64,000 nucleotides of DNA from Gadus chalcogrammus (lineage: Eukaryota; Chordata; Actinopteri; Gadiformes; Gadidae). Below are positions 31,821 through 43,177 of this stretch, one piece after another (the stretch's first letter is position 1; each line of letters opens with the position of its first letter). Below the pieces are notes generated by a model. That model did no database searches. It was not told where the DNA came from and saw only the letters and a program-made list of their open reading frames with translations. A program made the translations under genes and the position numbers. Location: assembly GCF_026213295.1 (NCBI RefSeq), contig NC_079419.1:21331180-21395179 (forward strand), written 5' to 3'.

Positions 31821-33672
31821 ATGGAGTCGGAGTGGGAGTCGGGGCGGGAGCCGGGCCCCTCGAGAAAGAAACGTAATTTTGGCGATGAGAAAAGGCGGTT
31901 TCAAGATAAGTGGACATACGCTTACTTTGCCGTACCTCACGGGTCGGATAAAGTCATGTGCCTGATCTGCAAGCAGGTTAATGCAGTGCTGAAGGACTTC
32001 AACATAAAACGCCATTATGATACCAATCATAAAACCTACGAAAAATTTACCGGCGAGGACCGCACCGGTAAGCTTGAACAACTTAAAAGAGGCTACGCTG
32101 CACAGCAGTCAGTTTTCACAAATCTAACCAAATCCGGTGGAGCTGTAACACAGGCTAGTTACGTTGTAGCTCAAGAAATAGCCTGCCGGAGTAAGCCTTT
32201 CAGTGACAGAGAATTTGTGCGAGACTGCATGTTGAAAGTGGCCGACATTGTATGCCCCGAGCAAAAAGCAAAGCTCTGTGACATAAGTTTGTCGAATGAC
32301 ACAGTCGCACGACGAATCGAAGATCTGGCAAACAATCTCAAAGAGCAACTGGGACAACGTATGGAGGGACTTGGAAAGGGAGCTTTTTCCATCGCACTGG
32401 ATGAAAGCACAGACATTTCCGATACAGCGCAATTGCTGATTTTCATCCGAACGGTCACGGAGAACTTTGAAATAGGCGAGGAGCTGCTTAGTTTGGAGAG
32501 TATCAAAGACAAAACAAGGGGAGTCGACATTTGTGATGCTGTGTGTCGTAGTCTCGAAGCATACAATGTGAAGCTGCCGTCTATGGTCGGTGTCACAACA
32601 GATGGAGCACCGGCAATGGTCGGAAGAAAGGCAGGTGCCGTGTCTCTGCTCTCTGAGAAAGTGGCCAACAGCGGAGGGGAGAAACTAATCAAATATCACT
32701 GCATAATACACCAAGAAGCCCTCGCTGCTCAAACGCTTGAAATGAAACATGTCATGGAGATTGTTGTGAAGACAGTTAATTTCCTGAAGTCCAGAGGTAT
32801 GAATCACCGTCAATTCAAGACTTTTTTGGAGCAATCGTAGGCAGATTTTGGTGACGTCATATACTTCTCTGCTGTCAGGTGGCTGAGCAGAGGTGCCACA
32901 TTGAAGCGTTTTTTTTAACTTGAGGAAGGAAATAAGAGAGTTCATGGAGTCAAAAGGACAGGATTTGACACAGCTAAGTGACACTAAATGGCTCTGTGAC
33001 CTAGCGCTCCTTGTTGATGTGAACACTTGTCTCAGTGATCTCAATTTGAAGCTGCAGGGCCATGGGAAGCTTATTTACACACTATTTGACAAGGTCAAAG
33101 CTTTCCAGAGAAATATTGAACTGCTGCAGGGACAGCTCAAACAGGGAGTTCTAACCCATTTTCCCGCCTGCAAGGCGCTCGTAGATGAAACAGACACAGA
33201 TGGGCGCCACGTTCTGCGTCACCTGCGTTCAGACCACAACCAAAACCTCTTAAAAAAATTAAGAGAGGAATTCGAACACCGCTTCTCCGACTTCAGAAAC
33301 CACGAGAAGTCAATCAACCTCTTCCAAAATCCTTTCTCGTGTGTCCCTGCGGAAGAGCCTGCAGAAATGCAGTTTGAGCTCATCGACCTACAGGAGAGCT
33401 CCGAGGCCAGAGCAGCATATCGTGACAGGAATCTCATTGAGTTCTACAAAGCACTTTCCCCAGCGACATACCCTGCACTGCGCCAGCATGCCATCAGAAT
33501 GGTGTCTTTATTCGGGAGCACATATATTTGTGAGAAGACCTTCTCCACCATGGCCATCAACAAATCCAAGCTGAGATCCAGGCTTACAGATGGCCATCTA
33601 CACGATGTCCTTCGTATTGCAACAACGGAGATGGAGCCGGACATCAGAGGAATCGTAGCCAACCGAAAATAG
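31821..33672 (+). pseudogene. hAT (Charlie/GTF2IRD2-like) transposase, one stop and one frameshift
   Basis: The ATG at 31821 opens a protein with a BED-type finger (VMCLICKQ ... NIKRHYDTNH, residues about 45-75), then hAT catalytic blocks: FSIALDESTDISDTAQLLIF, VGVTTDGAPAMVGRKAG, KYHCIIHQEALAAQ. A TAG at 32838-32840 interrupts the frame, which continues as VIYFSAVRWLSRGATLKRFF. A change in the eight-T run at 32911-32918 shifts the frame, and the other frame carries the rest (LVDVNTCLSDLNLKLQG ... FGSTYICEKTFSTMAINKSK) to 33672, the hAT dimerisation region. Full family-like length, only two lesions, so a fairly young copy. Confidence 0.92.
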
Positions 33673-33771
33673 CACCACAAATCCCACGCCAATAAAAAAA
33701 GGTATGTTGACCTAGTAACAAATAATGTGTGATTTAATGACAAGCTTGATGATGACAGGCAATGAGATATT

Positions 33772-34354
33772 TACGACGGAGTATTAGGGCCACACGTGAA
33801 GAAAACAAATATTTTTGCGATGACGAGATTAAAATCGACACATCGACTTCAAACTCGAAATGTCGAGAATAAAGTTGAAACTAAACATCATATTGACTTT
33901 AATCTCGACGTGTCCATTTTCCGTTCTTCTGTCAGCACCCAGACGCTCCGGGCATCCTCCCAAGCGTGCAGCGGATGACACGAAGTAGTCGGCAATAACC
34001 CTGGGGTCATTGTTTGTGGTGTAGGCCTCCATCCAAACAATATAGCGACTAAAACTGTCAATGCAACCACTGATGGCAATGCCGTACTACTACAGCGGAT
34101 GACTACTTTGTGTCATCCGCTGCACGCTTGGGAGGATGCCCGGAGCGTCTGCGTGCTGAAAGAGGAACGGAATATGGACACGTTGAGATAAAAGTCAATA
34201 TGATGTTTCAACTTTATTCTCGACATTTCGAGTTTAAAGTCGACACGTCGAGATTAAAGTCGACGTGCGATTTTAATCTCATCACGCAAAAATATTTTTT
34301 TTCTTCACGTGTGAAGAAAAAAAGTCGACATGACATCCCTAATACTCCGTCGTA
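33772..34354. mobile_element. Long foldback element (583 bp) inside the hAT
   Basis: TACGACGGAGTATTAGGG at the left is mirrored by the right end, which finishes CCTAATACTCCGTCGTA. Long arms continue inward with CACACGTGAAGAA and GTCGA-rich blocks in inverted orientation. GATATT flanks it at 33766-33771 and 34355-34360, a 6-bp duplication. The two copies of TCATCCGCTGCACGCTTGGG and its complement around 33950-34140 continue the inverted symmetry to the centre. No transposase. Confidence 0.85.
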
Positions 34355-34907
34355 GATATTAGTGATGATGATGACTTGTTTGGTAAGCTTCTATTTTAAA
34401 AGTCTCTCTTTCTCCCCCTCCGTGTGTGTGTGTGTGTGTGTGTGTGTAGGTTTTCCTGTGGTGATTTGGTAGCTGGAATTGCTCCTGAATAAGGAGCTCC
34501 ATGCTGACAAGAAAGGAAGGCACAATGAGACTGTTCTAAATAAGTTTCTGAAATGCACACAGGACTGTTATATCCCAAATTCGAAGAGAACCCCAGGGAT
34601 TGTGTGTTAGTTACAATGTTTCTTAAGGTTTTCTGAAGTTGTGCCATGTTTTGCCTAATTTGTTATTTAAAATGTGTTTAGACTGGATGCAGACCAATAC
34701 ATAATTGTATAATTATTTGTAAATGTAGATTTGTAGAGAGAGCAACCTGGTCATTAAAATTATTACTTCATTAGAATTAATGAAGTAATAAGAATGGTCA
34801 TTAGAATTTTATTTTATTTTATAGAGTTTTATTTTTTCTTTGGCGGCCCTCAGTCAAATTTTGGTTCCTAAATTGGCCCTCAGCTGTCAAAACTTTGAGA
34901 ACCCCAG

Positions 34908-36290
34908 CTTTACACAAACAAGCTCACATCCCACCACAGCTCTGTCAACCTGTACAAGTACGCGGACGACTCAACCATCATAGGACTCATCACCAACAAC
35001 CAAGAAACAGAATACCGTGCACAGATCAACCAAGCAGTGACCTGGTGTACAGACCATGATCTCATGCTCAACTCATCAAAAACAAAGGAACTCATCATCG
35101 ACCCAAGACGCCAACCATCCCCCAAAACTCCTGTGCTCATTAAAGGTGAATCCATCTCCATCACTGTGTGGCAACCCCGATCGTCGGCGGCTGAGGTTTC
35201 CGAAGGAGACGGACCAAACAAGGTGTGGGTTAACGGTCTTTTATTTCGTATAACCACTCATGCAGAAAAAGGGTAACAAAGGAGTCAACTCAGGTTCTTC
35301 CTGGTCTGGGAAAAAGGACACCGCGCCGGGTCTGGTCCTGCTGCGGGGGGCGGGGTCTCGATCCCCGGCGTCTTCGGCTGCTTCCTGGGGGGAAGCGTAA
35401 TGGCGTTAGCGGGGGTTCGGGTAATCTCCATCTACTGCGTCTTTCCCACTCGGTCGCGTTCCCCCGACTGGTGTCCACGCGGTCGTCAAGTACCCTCCGC
35501 CGTCTTGCTCCGCCGGGTGCTCCGCATCTCCGTGATTGCGCGGGTGCGCTCGATGCGCGCTCCCGCGTCGCTGCGCCGAGCGGCACATATCTCCCCCTGA
35601 CTACCTGCCCGCGGAGAGGGCGCTGGCGGGGCTCGAACTCCTCCGTTGGATCGGGGTTGCCACAACTGACACATTCAAACTCCTTGGAACCCACATCAGC
35701 AATAACCTCAAATGGAAAATAAACGCAGACCACATCTACAAAAAAGCCCAGCAAAGACTTTTCCATCTCCGTCAGCTCAAGAAGTTCAGGTAAGGTCCCA
35801 TCTTCTGCTCCACTTCTACACAGCCATCGTAGAAAGCATCCTCACCTTCTCCATCACAGTCTGGTTCGGCAGTCTAGACTCACTCTCCCGGAAGAAACTA
35901 CAACGCATCATAAATAGAGCATCCAAAATTATTGGCACATCCCTTCCATCCCTTGATTCACTCTACCACAAACGGACACTACGCAGAGCACGGAAAATCA
36001 TCTCCGACACCACTCACCCTGCACTCTATGCCTTCCAGCCACTGCCCTCTGGGAGGCGGTACAGGACGATTGCCTCCAGAACAACCGGGTTAAAAAACAG
36101 TTTCATCCCAACTGCAATAGACTTTCTGAACTCTGAACGTTAAGGATTAAGCATGGCCCTTATGTATTGTGTATTGTGTATTTCTGTATGTATATCTGTG
36201 TTATATGTTTTGTAAGTTGGAACCTGTACCAAGCTGACAACAAATTCCACCAGCCTGGCTGTGTGGTCATTAAAAGAATCAATCAATCAA
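34908..36290 (+). pseudogene. L2-clade LINE, part 2: RT palm to 3' end
   Basis: After the hAT, the RT resumes with the catalytic YADD (34959-34970; KYADDSTIIGLITNNQE) and WCTDHDLMLNSSKTKELI. It is interrupted again by the 498-bp element at 35167-35664 and resumes with TFKLLGTHISNNLKWK, the thumb, and the C-terminal PLPSGRRYRTIASRTTGLKN to a stop near 36141. The 3' end has repeated AATCAATCAATC (about 36279-36292), the usual tail style of L2-like LINEs. Confidence 0.88.
35167..35664. mobile_element. 498-bp TG...CA element with 16-bp inverted ends, 4-bp duplication
   Basis: Begins TGTGGCAACCCCGATC and ends with its exact inverse, GATCGGGGTTGCCACA. ACTG flanks it at 35163-35166 and 35665-35668. 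TG...CA ends and a 4-bp duplication fit a solo LTR, but the 16-bp inverted ends are unusually long for one. No coding frame with a known motif. A (C/G)-rich palindromic middle lies at 35500-35560. Confidence 0.75.
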
Positions 36291-36299
36291 TCTAATTAG

Positions 36300-36967
36300 T
36301 GACGTGCATGAATGGATGAACGAGATTCCCACTGTCCCTACCTACTATCCAGCGAAACCACTGCCAAGGGAACGGGCTTGGCAGAATCAGCGGGGAAAGA
36401 AGACCCTGTTGAGCTGTACTCTAGTCTGGTACTGTGAAGAGACATGAGGTGTAGAATGAGTGGGAGGTGTGATGATAGACCGGCAAGATTTGAACCCTGG
36501 TCGCTGGCGTCCGGGACCTATACTAATCCACTATGCCACCGCCGCTACCTCTCAGCGGTTGAAAACATATGCAATACATTTCTTACATAGGGTGTATTTA
36601 AAGGGAATTCCCTAAGTTATAGAATAAGGCAGGTTGGACGTTGCTTATGCATTTTGAAATCCTCATCACTCTATTGGGATTAATGGTGGACAATTCTGCA
36701 TTTGGCATAGTTATTTCATAGACAATATGCAGAATCTTTTCACTTATACGCATTTATATAGACTGCTTGTTTGTGAGTAAAGTGAGTAAATTGACGCAAT
36801 AAACACCGCGATTCACTCGCCTGTGCCTTTCGACCAAGAGCCAGCATGGATCCTTTGCGCCTGACCTCTGCAGGAGCAATTCCTCCAAGGACGGGCAGTT
36901 GGTTGGTTGGAGTGGATCTTAGGCATCCGGAGACAATCTGTAGGGTGATGTTCAGGGCAGCGTCCAG
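36300..36967. other. Flank with a tRNA-derived SINE-like core, otherwise no gene
   Basis: Apart from the SINE-like core at 36480-36545 (listed separately), I see only unique-looking sequence. Confidence 0.5.
36480..36545 (-). repeat. tRNA-derived SINE core (A and B boxes)
   Basis: On the minus strand TGGCATAGTGG (36528-36538) matches the RNA polymerase III A box and GGTTCAAATCT (36486-36496) the B box, about 32 bases apart as in a tRNA gene. The surrounding sequence does not fold as a full tRNA, so this is a tRNA-derived SINE or a tRNA relic rather than a gene. Confidence 0.6.
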
Positions 36968-37875
36968 CAGTGTTTGGAATAACGCTGTTTAAAGTAACGC
37001 CGTTATTTTTTCAGCAATGGGGTAATCTAACTAATTACTTTTTCTGTCGTTACAACGCTGTTACCGTTACTGAACCTAAAATGCGGTGCGTTACTATGAA
37101 TTGATTAAATAAACTGCATAATCCAAACACAGCCCTGGCGCTCCACACACAAGCTGCTAGTGAGGAGAGCGGGTAGGTTAACGTCCGAGATAAGAGATTA
37201 TGATTGGCTAAGGCGGGGTCATATTTCATCGTAGCCAATCGGAGCTAGTGTAACTTTTTACACACATAAGACAGGACACGCGCGCCACACACAAACAGCA
37301 AACATTCGATGAAGCAGGAGAAATGGCGAATCTGGATCAATCTGGTGAAAATTTGGCATTTTCAAGGTTGCGATATAAGCACTACTTCCAATTCATTGAG
37401 GTCAAGGGCAAAAACGTGATTGTCAAGTGTACATTATGTCTAGGACCAAGAGCGAAGACTTTATCAATATCCGTTGTGAGCAACTCTAATTTAATAAAGC
37501 ATCTCACAACTATTCACGCGTCAACAAAGCTAGTGGCCAAAAACACAGATGCCTCCACCACAGATGATGGCTCGTCATCCACTAGCAAAGAAGGACACGG
37601 AGCAAAGTCGTCCAAGCAGCGAAAGCTAGATTTTTCTGCCCTACAACAAAAACCTATGACGCAGGCTGAAGTCAACTGTATGATAGCCAGGTATGTGGTT
37701 AGAAATATGTTGCCATTATCGACGCTGAAGGATGATTCATTCCGAGCCATTATTGCTAAAATACCTAAGAAAGGAGGGGCCTGTACGCCTTGCACAAAGA
37801 CGTTTGCTAAATACCTAGATGCTGCCTATGCCAAAATGAACAAGGAGCTTAAAAATAGTTTTGAAGAGTTGGACT
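36968..37875 (+). pseudogene. hAT (BED-finger) transposase, 5' part, split by a retrovirus
   Basis: The left end starts CAGTGTTTGGAATAACG with NTAACG-type subterminal repeats, as in a common fish hAT group. The ATG at 37323 opens a protein with a BED finger (VKCTLC ... NLIKHLTTIH, residues about 38-68), a Ser/Thr linker and a helical block (QAEVNCMIARYVVRNMLPLS, KKGGACTPCTKTFAKYLDAA). The frame reaches NSFEELD and is cut at 37875 by the retrovirus. It resumes after 43642 in the continuation segment. Confidence 0.88.
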
Positions 37876-38336
37876 TGTTGAGTATTCTCGAAGAAAGTTG
37901 TCCAATCCCGGGTTGCTTTAACTCACTTCATTTATTATAAAGTCGTCGGCATGTTTCGGTATGGTAACTGAAGCTATACGGAGGGAATTGTATCTAACAC
38001 GAGTGAGAGGAAAATACCGCGATCTACTTCAAGCCCCCCGGGCTTAGGCCCGGGTGGCTCTCTGCCCGTCTACCTATTGAACTCTGGCCTGTTCACTCGA
38101 CGTCCTCCGTACAGGACGTCAAGTGGGTGTGGCCTATGCAGTGGGCGTGGCCTAGTGGGCGTGGCCGGGGTGACGTTATGGCTTCGGCTTCTTCACTTAA
38201 TTAAAGGTGAAGAGGGAGCAGCCTTCAATAACGTCATGCTCCCCTTGTGGCTATGTGAGGGTAACGCAGCTTATATGTTTGGTCCTACTTCCTAGTGGAC
38301 AAGTGAGGGAAGCTTAGATTCTTAAAATACGTAACA
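37876..38336 (-). repeat. 3' LTR of the endogenous retrovirus
   Basis: Plus-strand ends are TGTTGAGTATTC and ACGTAACA. A GGGCGTGGCC word occurs three times (about 38127-38170). Nearly identical to the other LTR over its right two thirds but clearly diverged over the left 165 bases. Confidence 0.9.
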
Positions 38337-39210
38337 ATCCCTCCTTGGTCATCTCAGATGACCATACAATAATATTTTAAATCATAAACACCATTTACCA
38401 CACCGAAAACATATCCAAAGTAGGATCAATCATCAACACCATCAACCGTGTGGGAACGACTCGAATAGAGAAAAACCACTACGCGCTCCCATAATACTCA
38501 CATTTGGAGTATTATGAAAACGGTATTCACATTGTGGGTCTCATTGGAAATACAGGTCATTATTTAACAATACAACAATGAACATATATCTTGTTATCAT
38601 ACAATCACATGATCAAACAGCACACAAACAAAAGTATCCATAGAAATCCTAAGCTAATATCCTTCAGTTATGTGCTACAAGGTCATACAATTTTCAACAT
38701 GTGCAAAAGTAAAGTAAAAATTGGTAGTCATAATACAATTTTAAAAATTCAAGATTATTGACGGCCTAGCATGGATTCGGGTGGTTCAGGTGATCTTCGT
38801 GCATTGGTTCGCTGTTGCATGTGGGTGGTTTTGGGTGTTGTTATTATCGTAGCCATTGTTTCTTCTGTCGCCGTCGGGCCAGTAATTCATGAACCCAAGA
38901 CTCGTCCCTCCTTGTCAAGGCTTCAGCTCAGAGAGGTTACTTTTACATCATGGGCGCCTCCAAACAGGTTCTCCGTCGTCGTCGTGTCAGCAACAGGTGG
39001 CCTGTAAACAACCGTCTCAAAGATCAACAGTACCATTATCAATGCAGCGATTCAGAAATAACGGGTTAACCAAGCAACACTACACAATAACAAACACAAC
39101 TCGTCTTGGTGGTTGTTTTAAAATGTGTTATTTAAGTAAATCCGGGATATTGATTATCTTATATACAGGCGATTCTATTAGAATAGTATAGGTGTTGACT
39201 CTTTTACATA

Positions 39211-39590
39211 TTACAGCTGGATAGGGTCGGGCCCCTCAGGTGATGTATCGTTTACTTTCATCGGATCATATCTGATCCCCATGTAAGCCCGAATGGCACT
39301 TGGCACTTCTGTAGCGCCCACTGCTGTGGTGATCAGCAGATGCAGTAGCCCTCGTGCGCAGGGAATACAACGGCAGCCGGTGACAATTAACACGGTCTCT
39401 GCATTTATTCCCGCGACGGGCACTTACTGGATCGTGCCTTTCCACCTCCCAAACATATTCTCCATCCATCCTGTGAAAGGGTCATTAATGCCGGAGTTCT
39501 CTGCCAATTCTAACCTGAGGGACTGTAATTATGCCAGCGCCCTGGTCACCAACCCATCCGGAGCGTTATTTGATTTCCTCATGTGACTGT
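39211..39590 (-). pseudogene. Retroviral envelope transmembrane-subunit tail (decayed)
   Basis: On the minus strand one frame carries the membrane-proximal WMENMFGRWKG block, then a TAA (39424-39426), then a hydrophobic stretch with a Cys cluster (GCRCIPCARGL) and a short cytoplasmic tail ending at 39211-39213. This is the layout of the C-terminus of gamma/epsilon-type retroviral TM subunits. The rest of the envelope is not recognisable to me. The in-frame stop and loss of upstream sequence mean it is non-functional. Confidence 0.75.
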
Positions 39591-39599
39591 TAGTCCTTG

Positions 39600-41767
39600 C
39601 TCGGCGGTGGTAGTTTGTAGGCTCTGGGTGTGTCTGCATCTGGTTCTGGAACTTTTGTTTCTATTGCAGAAATACAAACTCATGTACAGCAGTTAGTTGT
39701 TCAAAAACATATTTCCATGAATTCTAATTTTAATTGTTTTACAGTATCTACTTTGATTTAATTGCACACTACATCCCTCCTTGCGCATGCTTCAGCCATG
39801 CGCATTGAATGACAACCAAAGCTAACAACACCGTAGTGCAACCAAGTTCCTATAACCAAAAAGATGTAAAAGGGAAATAACAATGTTAAATGTGCATGTT
39901 CAATATCACTTCTGTGTTAACCGTATCTCATAATAACAGTTACCTTCATCATACTACCTGATTGTCCTACACTAACTATGTATATTGGATGACCTAATCT
40001 TCATTTATTCTACCTATTGCTCGCATTTGATGTTGTCCACACTTTGATTCACTCCTATGTACATCGCATACCACATCAAACGTGAATACGCCTTATTCTC
40101 TGCACAACATCCTATTGCGCCACTTTCTGCATACCACATCAAACGTGAATATGTCTTAGCAAAGTGAAGTAAAGTAAAACCCAGTTTTATCTTTACTTAT
40201 TTTATAGCTATACATGTCCCGGACACGTTCATTACTATTTCCAAAACAGTTTTTTAGCTACGCAGGTCCCAGACCTAACTATACCATTACATGAACAGTA
40301 TTTATTATTATAATTATCTAGTTTTTTGTTGGTCAACATCAAATCGATACATTAATTCAACCTTCTGACTTACTGACCTACCCTATTTCTCCCCGTGTGA
40401 GCCCGCGAATGACAACTCTCCCGGGGCCTCCCCATGAGCCCCACCGTTACCACCTCAGAATACTGCTGGAACGATTAGTCGATTATCGTGTGGCTCGGAG
40501 GCTCCCAGGAAGTGCCACAATCCTACGGCTGACACCCGGTGAATCTTGAGCTAGGTCAATCAAAACCGTCTAAACTAGATAGAATAAAGAGTCATCCAAA
40601 GCTACAACAATTATGCACATCTGGGTATTAAATATATGGTGATATTCTACAAACAAAACAAAAACTGAACCTAAAAGAAAAATTCAGAAGTTATCGGATG
40701 AAACAAATGTTATTGTAATTGAACTACAGCAGTTGAGCTAACTCCCGCCTTGGGCACCGGTTAAAACCATGAATGCCGGGCATCCATCACTGCTTGGGTT
40801 GCAAAGGCCTGAAGAGGAAGAACAAATTTAGTACAAATGTGAACATTTACAGATCGTTTAAACTATTAATGTTGGTGAATCAAAAAACATTGATTACAAC
40901 CTACACAAACATTTGCGTGTTTTGCCGATATCAACTAGGGACTGGCTCTCTGTATTTCAGCACCCAGACACACAGACCCTCAAATATACAAACACTTAAC
41001 TAAATTTACATCCTGGTTCCAACACATGGCTAGGTGTGAGGGTGGGAGGCCTCTCTATTGTTAGTTAAATCGAAGCCCCCGTCCCACCGTTCCCGATCTT
41101 CTTTAAGCAATATGAATAAGGAAGGGTAGGGGAAGAGAATGTTTGCAGGGACAAAGGGTGGGGAGGGGGGGATCCGACGACTGGACCTGTGGACAAGGGG
41201 ATGGGGGGGGGGGGGGGGGGTCTGACTACTGGACCTGTGAAGACTGGGACAAAGGGAGTGGGGGGGTTTCGCGATAGGATCTTCTAGAGAGAGGGGGGGG
41301 GGGGGGGGGTGGAGAGGGAGAGAGAGGGGGGGGGGGGGGGGAGAGGGAGAGAAAAGGGGGGGGGGGGGAAGAAGAGAGAGAGAGAGAGGGGGGGAGGAGA
41401 GAGGGTGGGGGGGGGAAGAAGAGGGAGAGAGAGGTGGGGGGGGGGGAGAAGAGAGAGAGAGGTGGGGGGGAGAGAGAGAGAGCGAGAGATCTGCTATTGT
41501 CCAGGTCAGAGATCATGCATTCTTAACAAAAGATTTACCATTGCAGTCCCTACCTATTTGCAGAAGAGAGAGAGAGAGCGAGAGAGAGGAAGAGGGAGAG
41601 AGCGAGAGAGAGGAAGAGGGAGAGAGGAAGAGCGAGGAAGAGGGAGCGAGGGATGGAGAGAGCGAGAGAGCGAGATAGAGAATGTAACACTGTAGTTGGG
41701 CTCCCCGCTGCTCTTGAGGAAGAGGGAGCGAGGGATGGAGAGAGAGAGAGCGAGAGAGAGAGAGAGC

Positions 41768-41801
<34 letters not shown>

Positions 41802-43177
41802 GCGAGAGAGAGAGAGAGCGAGAGAGAGAGAGAGAGAGCGAGAGAGATAGAGAATGTAACACTGTAGTTGGGCTCCCCGCTGCTCTTGGTCTCTGCAAGA
41901 CCCAAGATGGCGGACGTCTGGACAAAGGAAACCCACGTCACGAAGACGCGCCGTCTCTTTAACACCACGTGGTTACACTCTACGGCTGCGTTGTATACTA
42001 ATCAAAATTGCACATTAGATTTTAAATGAACCGGGAGGAATCAATCCAATTTGAACTCCTTGGCAAACGACGGCCAAGCCTCCGTTTTAATATGCAACTA
42101 AGCTAGATTAACGTTAAAAACCTGACCTTTCCTCCCCCCACCGTAAAGAGTTTGGAAGTTTGTGGCCGGTAATAAATAAACCTTATAGTGGCCCGGCTTA
42201 ACTTCGGCACTTTCACCATTTACCTTATGATGGTCTCGGCTTAACTTCAAGACATTCACCATTTACCTTATGATGGTCTCGGCTTAACTTCGAGACATTC
42301 ATCATATAACACAAAAACCACAGGTAATACGTCTCCCACGTGGTACAGACGGACACAGAGACAGAGACAGAGACAGACAGACAGACATAACACACCGGGG
42401 GTCCCTTTGTGCAGGCTACCATTGCCTTATCAAACAGCCAGGAGCGCCCAGGTAAACAAAAGGATGGGGAGAGGGGGGGGGTCTGACGACCGGACTTGTG
42501 AGGACTGGGACAAAGGGTGGGGGGGGGGGGGGTACTCGTGTGTAGGGGGCCTGGAGGGGGGGCGGTGGGGACTTCACGTGTGTAGGGGGTCAGGGGGTCT
42601 TTTACCTTAATAATTCATCGTCTTTAATAACAAAATACCAACAGACTTGAATGTAAAATGTAAAATGCAGTCTTGGGTGGCATTTAGCGGATCGGCAGAT
42701 AAGATAGTATACACTCCGAACGTCCGCTATGGTGCTACTGCTTAGGAACACAGACCGTGCCGGCCTCAGCGGAGAAGTGAATAAACTCTCGTTAAGATAT
42801 TATTTTGGCCCGATCGATACAGAGACCGATAGTGGAGGGCTTCACCTCTCAACCAGTACCAAGAATGATCGTTAACGACGAGTACTCAAAACAATTCAAG
42901 TGTGGGAAGGGAGGGCCTTCAGTGTTCCTTGCAACCGTTGATCTACACGTGTTGTTATGCTTGTTAAGTCGAGGTCTAGGCCTCTGGAGCAGCACGACCG
43001 GACGGTGGCTAAAACAAACTTACACCTAAATGTTCTTATAACCAATCCTATTTCAGATTTAATCTTTAAAACAATGAGTTATACTTACCTCAGACGTGCG
43101 GGCCTGTTGAAGTTGTTCTAGCGTCGCGCCTGCCGGGATTCTCGGGACTTTCTTCCAAACGTCGGAGGTCACCAAAT
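39600..43177. other. Decayed internal region of the retrovirus, with simple repeats
   Basis: No protein motif recognised. Contains repeated blocks around 41160-41260 and 42470-42530 (TCTGACGACCGGACTTGTGA, ACTGGGACAAAGG), long G/GA tracts (41190-41490), (GA)n with scattered C (41560-41850), a duplicated AATGTAACACTGTAGTTGGG block (41681 and 41846), and a repeat of about 43 bp with ATGGTCTCGGCTTAACTTC (42228 and 42271). On the minus strand the right end is the retroviral leader. Confidence 0.65.

Larger units (their letters stand above)
31450..34907 (+). mobile_element. Autonomous-derived hAT element (3458 bp), perfect 8-bp duplication
   Basis: The left end CAGGGGTTCTCAAAGTGC and right end AACTTTGAGAACCCCAG are near-perfect inverted copies. 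CTTTACAC flanks it at 31442-31449 and 34908-34915. It splits the L2 LINE. It contains a transposase pseudogene and, downstream of it, a separate foldback element at 33772-34354. A (GT)n tract lies at 34422-34448. Confidence 0.95.

Noticed and set aside
36480..36545. A functional tRNA gene on the minus strand
   Set aside because: A and B boxes are present but the flanks do not form an acceptor stem and no anticodon arm is convincing. SINE core preferred.
38771..39007. Small membrane protein (CCMWVVLGVVIIVAIVSSVAV) on the plus strand
   Set aside because: It lies antisense inside the retroviral internal region, has no homologue I recognise, and the sense of the element is minus.
41513..41968. 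Ser/Leu- and Arg/Glu-repeat open frames at 41.3-42.0 kb
   Set aside because: Frames through (GA)n and (AGAG)n tracts; low complexity only.
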